From Haloarcula marina (GTDB lineage: Archaea; Halobacteriota; Halobacteria; Halobacteriales; Haloarculaceae), in the NCBI RefSeq assembly GCF_024218775.1, contig NZ_CP100404.1, positions 1,116,001-1,180,000 of the forward strand: a stretch of DNA of 64,000 bases, in the 5' to 3' direction. Under the pieces are notes generated by a model. That model searched no databases and was not told the DNA's origin. It worked only from the letters and a program-made list of their open reading frames with translations. Shown here one piece after another: positions 62,334 to 64,000 of this stretch. Made by a program: the position numbers and the translations under genes. Every line of letters starts with the position of its first letter. Within the stretch, counting starts at the first letter, position 1.

Positions 62334-62849
62334 TCAGTTCGTCTCCGTCTCGACTTCTCGCTCGCTCGTGGCGTCGGCGGCCTCCTCTACGAGAACGTCG
62401 GCCCCCGTCCCGTCTGCGTCCTCTCCCAGCAGTTCCTGGAGCTCCGCTTCGAGTTCGCGCTCCGAGAGGTCGCCCGCGACGTACCGTTCGGTGAGTTCCG
62501 CGCGGCGTTCCTCGACGGACGGTTCGAACCGGTCGCCCAGCCCTAACGCGGCGAGCGGCGGCAGTAGCCCCTCGGCGCGGTGGAAGGCGTTCGCGGCCCG
62601 TTGGCTCGTCGGGAGCGACGCCCGCTTGGCCAGGGTTACGAGGAGGGCGACAGTAAAGACGACGTCGAGGCCCGCGAGCAGCGCGGTTCCGAGGACGGCC
62701 GCGGCGACGGTTCCGAGTATCGGGCCACCGGTCACCAGCGTCGACAGCGTCGCGACGACACCGACGACAGCGACGCCCACGGCACCGAGCGTCGTGAGGA
62801 CCACGCCGACGAACAGGACCCAGTGGCGCTTCTCGCTGAACCAGTTCAC
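62334..62849 (-). CDS. Membrane protein with SHOCT-like C-terminus
   Basis: About 171 residues from GTG 62849 (VNWFSEKRHWVLFVGVVLTT). Two or three helices follow (LGAVGVAVVGVVATLSTLVT, AAAVLGTALLAGLDVVFTVA). Near the C-terminus is a short helical hairpin RRAELTERYVAGDLSERELE, the SHOCT pattern, then an acidic tail. One base separates its stop from the convergent gene at 61724-62332. Function unknown. Confidence 0.75.
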   Translation of the reverse strand: MNWFSEKRHWVLFVGVVLTTLGAVGVAVVGVVATLSTLVTGGPILGTVAAAVLGTALLAGLDVVFTVALLVTLAKRASLPTSQRAANAFHRAEGLLPPLAALGLGDRFEPSVEERRAELTERYVAGDLSERELEAELQELLGEDADGTGADVLVEEAADATSEREVETETN

Positions 62850-62896
62850 AGGCTGAGTAGTCGTCGTCCGGACAAATGGGTTTGGTCGTCGGCGGG

Positions 62897-63847
62897 TCAG
62901 TCGTGGTCGCCGTTGACCGGGATGTACGACTGCCCGGACTCGGAGAACCTGCCGAGGACCCACTCACGGATAGTCAACTGCCGGATTCGACCGTCGCGGG
63001 CGGTTTCGAGTCGCCGCTCGGTCGTCTGGAAGTAGTTGACGACGGTGACGAGGACCACGCCGCCGATGGAGTTGCCCAGCAGTACCGGGAGGGCAAACTC
63101 CGTGACACCGACGACCAGCGCGAGTTCGCCGTTGAACACCAGATACAGCATCTCCGTCGCCGAGACGACGATGTGATACAGGTTGCCGTAGGGAATCGCG
63201 AGGAACGCGATGTACACCAAGACGAGACGGGAGATGCTGTCGCGCAGTGAAAAGTCGACCCAGACGACCCCGGCGACGATGAGACCCGCGAAGACGGCTT
63301 TGGCGAACAGGGTCCACCACGGCGTCGCGATGGCTTTCCGGGCGAACCCTTCGGCGGCCATCGCGGCCTCGGGTGAGAGAACGCCCGTCGAGGAGAGCGC
63401 GAGTGCCCCGAGCGCCCCGCCGACGAGGTTACCCGCGAGGACCAGCCCCCAGATGCGAAACAGCGAGGGGAGGCTGGCGAGTCGTTCGAGGGTCAGCGCC
63501 ACGGGCGGGAGCGTGTTCTCGGTGTACAACTGGTAGTCCCCGAGGATGATGAAGACGAATCCCAGCGGGTACAACAGCGCACTCAGAATCGGGTCCCCAC
63601 CGGTAGACGCGGTCAGCGACGCGTACAACAGGAAGGTGACGGTGATGGCGAACCCGGCCGCGAGCGCGCTCGCCAGCAGTTCACGGGTACTCGACGCTAT
63701 CTCGTGGTCCGCGGCGACGATGATGCGCTGGAAAATTTCGTCGGCGGAGAACCGGTCGCGGATTGTACGTCCGCCGGCCGGGGCACCGCTCTGGGCTCTG
63801 TCCACCGCGTCTCGAACCGCCCTCTCTCGGTCGGTGTCGTCTCCCAT
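62897..63847 (-). CDS. Formate/nitrite transporter (FNT) family channel
   Basis: A 316-residue membrane protein. A cytosolic N-terminus (DRFSADEIFQRIIVAADHEI) leads into about six helices: LLASALAAGFAITVTFLLYA, PLGFVFIILGDYQLYTENTL (an FNT helix pair), WGLVLAGNLVGGALGALALS (the G-N-x-x-G signature) and YGNLYHIVVSATEMLYLVFN. FNT proteins form pentameric anion channels for formate, nitrite or hydrosulfide. The substrate here is not evident. Confidence 0.9.
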   Translation of the reverse strand: MGDDTDRERAVRDAVDRAQSGAPAGGRTIRDRFSADEIFQRIIVAADHEIASSTRELLASALAAGFAITVTFLLYASLTASTGGDPILSALLYPLGFVFIILGDYQLYTENTLPPVALTLERLASLPSLFRIWGLVLAGNLVGGALGALALSSTGVLSPEAAMAAEGFARKAIATPWWTLFAKAVFAGLIVAGVVWVDFSLRDSISRLVLVYIAFLAIPYGNLYHIVVSATEMLYLVFNGELALVVGVTEFALPVLLGNSIGGVVLVTVVNYFQTTERRLETARDGRIRQLTIREWVLGRFSESGQSYIPVNGDHD

Positions 63848-63953
63848 TGGGGGCGTCTTCGGGAATTCGGTTCAAGCCTCTTTCGAGTGACGACGGCCGA
63901 GGACGACGTCCCGTGGGTCGTGCCGGACCCACCACCGGGCACACTCGCTGTGC

Positions 63954-64000
63954 TCAGTCGTGCCGGAAACTGCGCTGGCCGGTGAAGACCATCGCCATGT
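63954..64000 (-). CDS. Possible C-terminus of a gene entering from the right edge
   Basis: On the minus strand a frame from the window edge reads MAMVFTGQRSFRHD and stops with TGA at 63954-63956. It is only about 14 residues, too short to assign, but the GQRSFRHD tail looks protein-like. It could equally be chance. Confidence 0.3.
   Translation of the reverse strand, partial: MAMVFTGQRSFRHD

Overview
The window is chromosomal DNA of a haloarchaeon (class Halobacteria). The evidence is the very high GC content with GC-rich third codon positions, acidic proteins, Tat-dependent lipoproteins, TATA promoters placed for leaderless mRNAs, a glycerol-1-phosphate dehydrogenase, a KH/beta-CASP termination nuclease (FttA/aCPSF1) and several families seen mainly in haloarchaea (HalOD1, bacterio-opsin-activator HTH). 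I cannot fix the genus from the sequence alone.

Layout. 1-4535: host genes (partial LysE-type exporter, coiled-coil protein, a GH2-fold protein with an altered active site, two small proteins). 4536-22244: an endonuclease III gene (nth) split by a 16.9-kb integrative element. The element lies between 16-bp direct repeats at 4872-4887 and 21762-21777. Joining the outer halves across one repeat copy restores an uninterrupted Nth frame of about 272 residues. 22246-64000: host genes, mostly housekeeping and metabolism.

The element carries a small helper gene plus tyrosine integrase next to attL. It also has a ribbon-helix-helix-like protein ending in a J-domain, a nearly perfect 34-bp inverted repeat with GATTCCCAAA iterons (a candidate origin or autoregulatory site), and a 0.9-kb non-coding tract with four TTCCGATGTAAA repeats. 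Further along are several zinc-ribbon microproteins, a single-chain type IIG restriction-modification enzyme, its own diverged TATA-binding protein, and a minus-strand run of orphan genes including a small membrane protein and a PadR-like regulator. Near attR are an AbrB-like protein overlapping a serine recombinase, and a degenerate tRNA-like sequence. I see no capsid, spike, terminase or packaging ATPase, so it reads as an integrative plasmid, satellite or unrecognised virus. It brings its own transcription factor and a DNA-modifying or defence enzyme.

Host side. A sugar ABC transporter operon (46709-48031 down to 43678, with a 57-residue membrane protein at its end) is followed by a DeoR/GlpR-type repressor. 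Glutamate synthase (gltB) has its own strong TATA box. A haem-peroxidase-like Tat protein, a P19-like lipoprotein, a membrane protein and a two-wHTH regulator form an apparent extracytoplasmic metal or redox module. Other host genes are proS, fttA, egsA, a folC-folP fusion, an XPB-like helicase, an S9 peptidase, a glycosyltransferase and a formate/nitrite-type channel.

All functional calls are from reading motifs by eye; no database or structure search was run.
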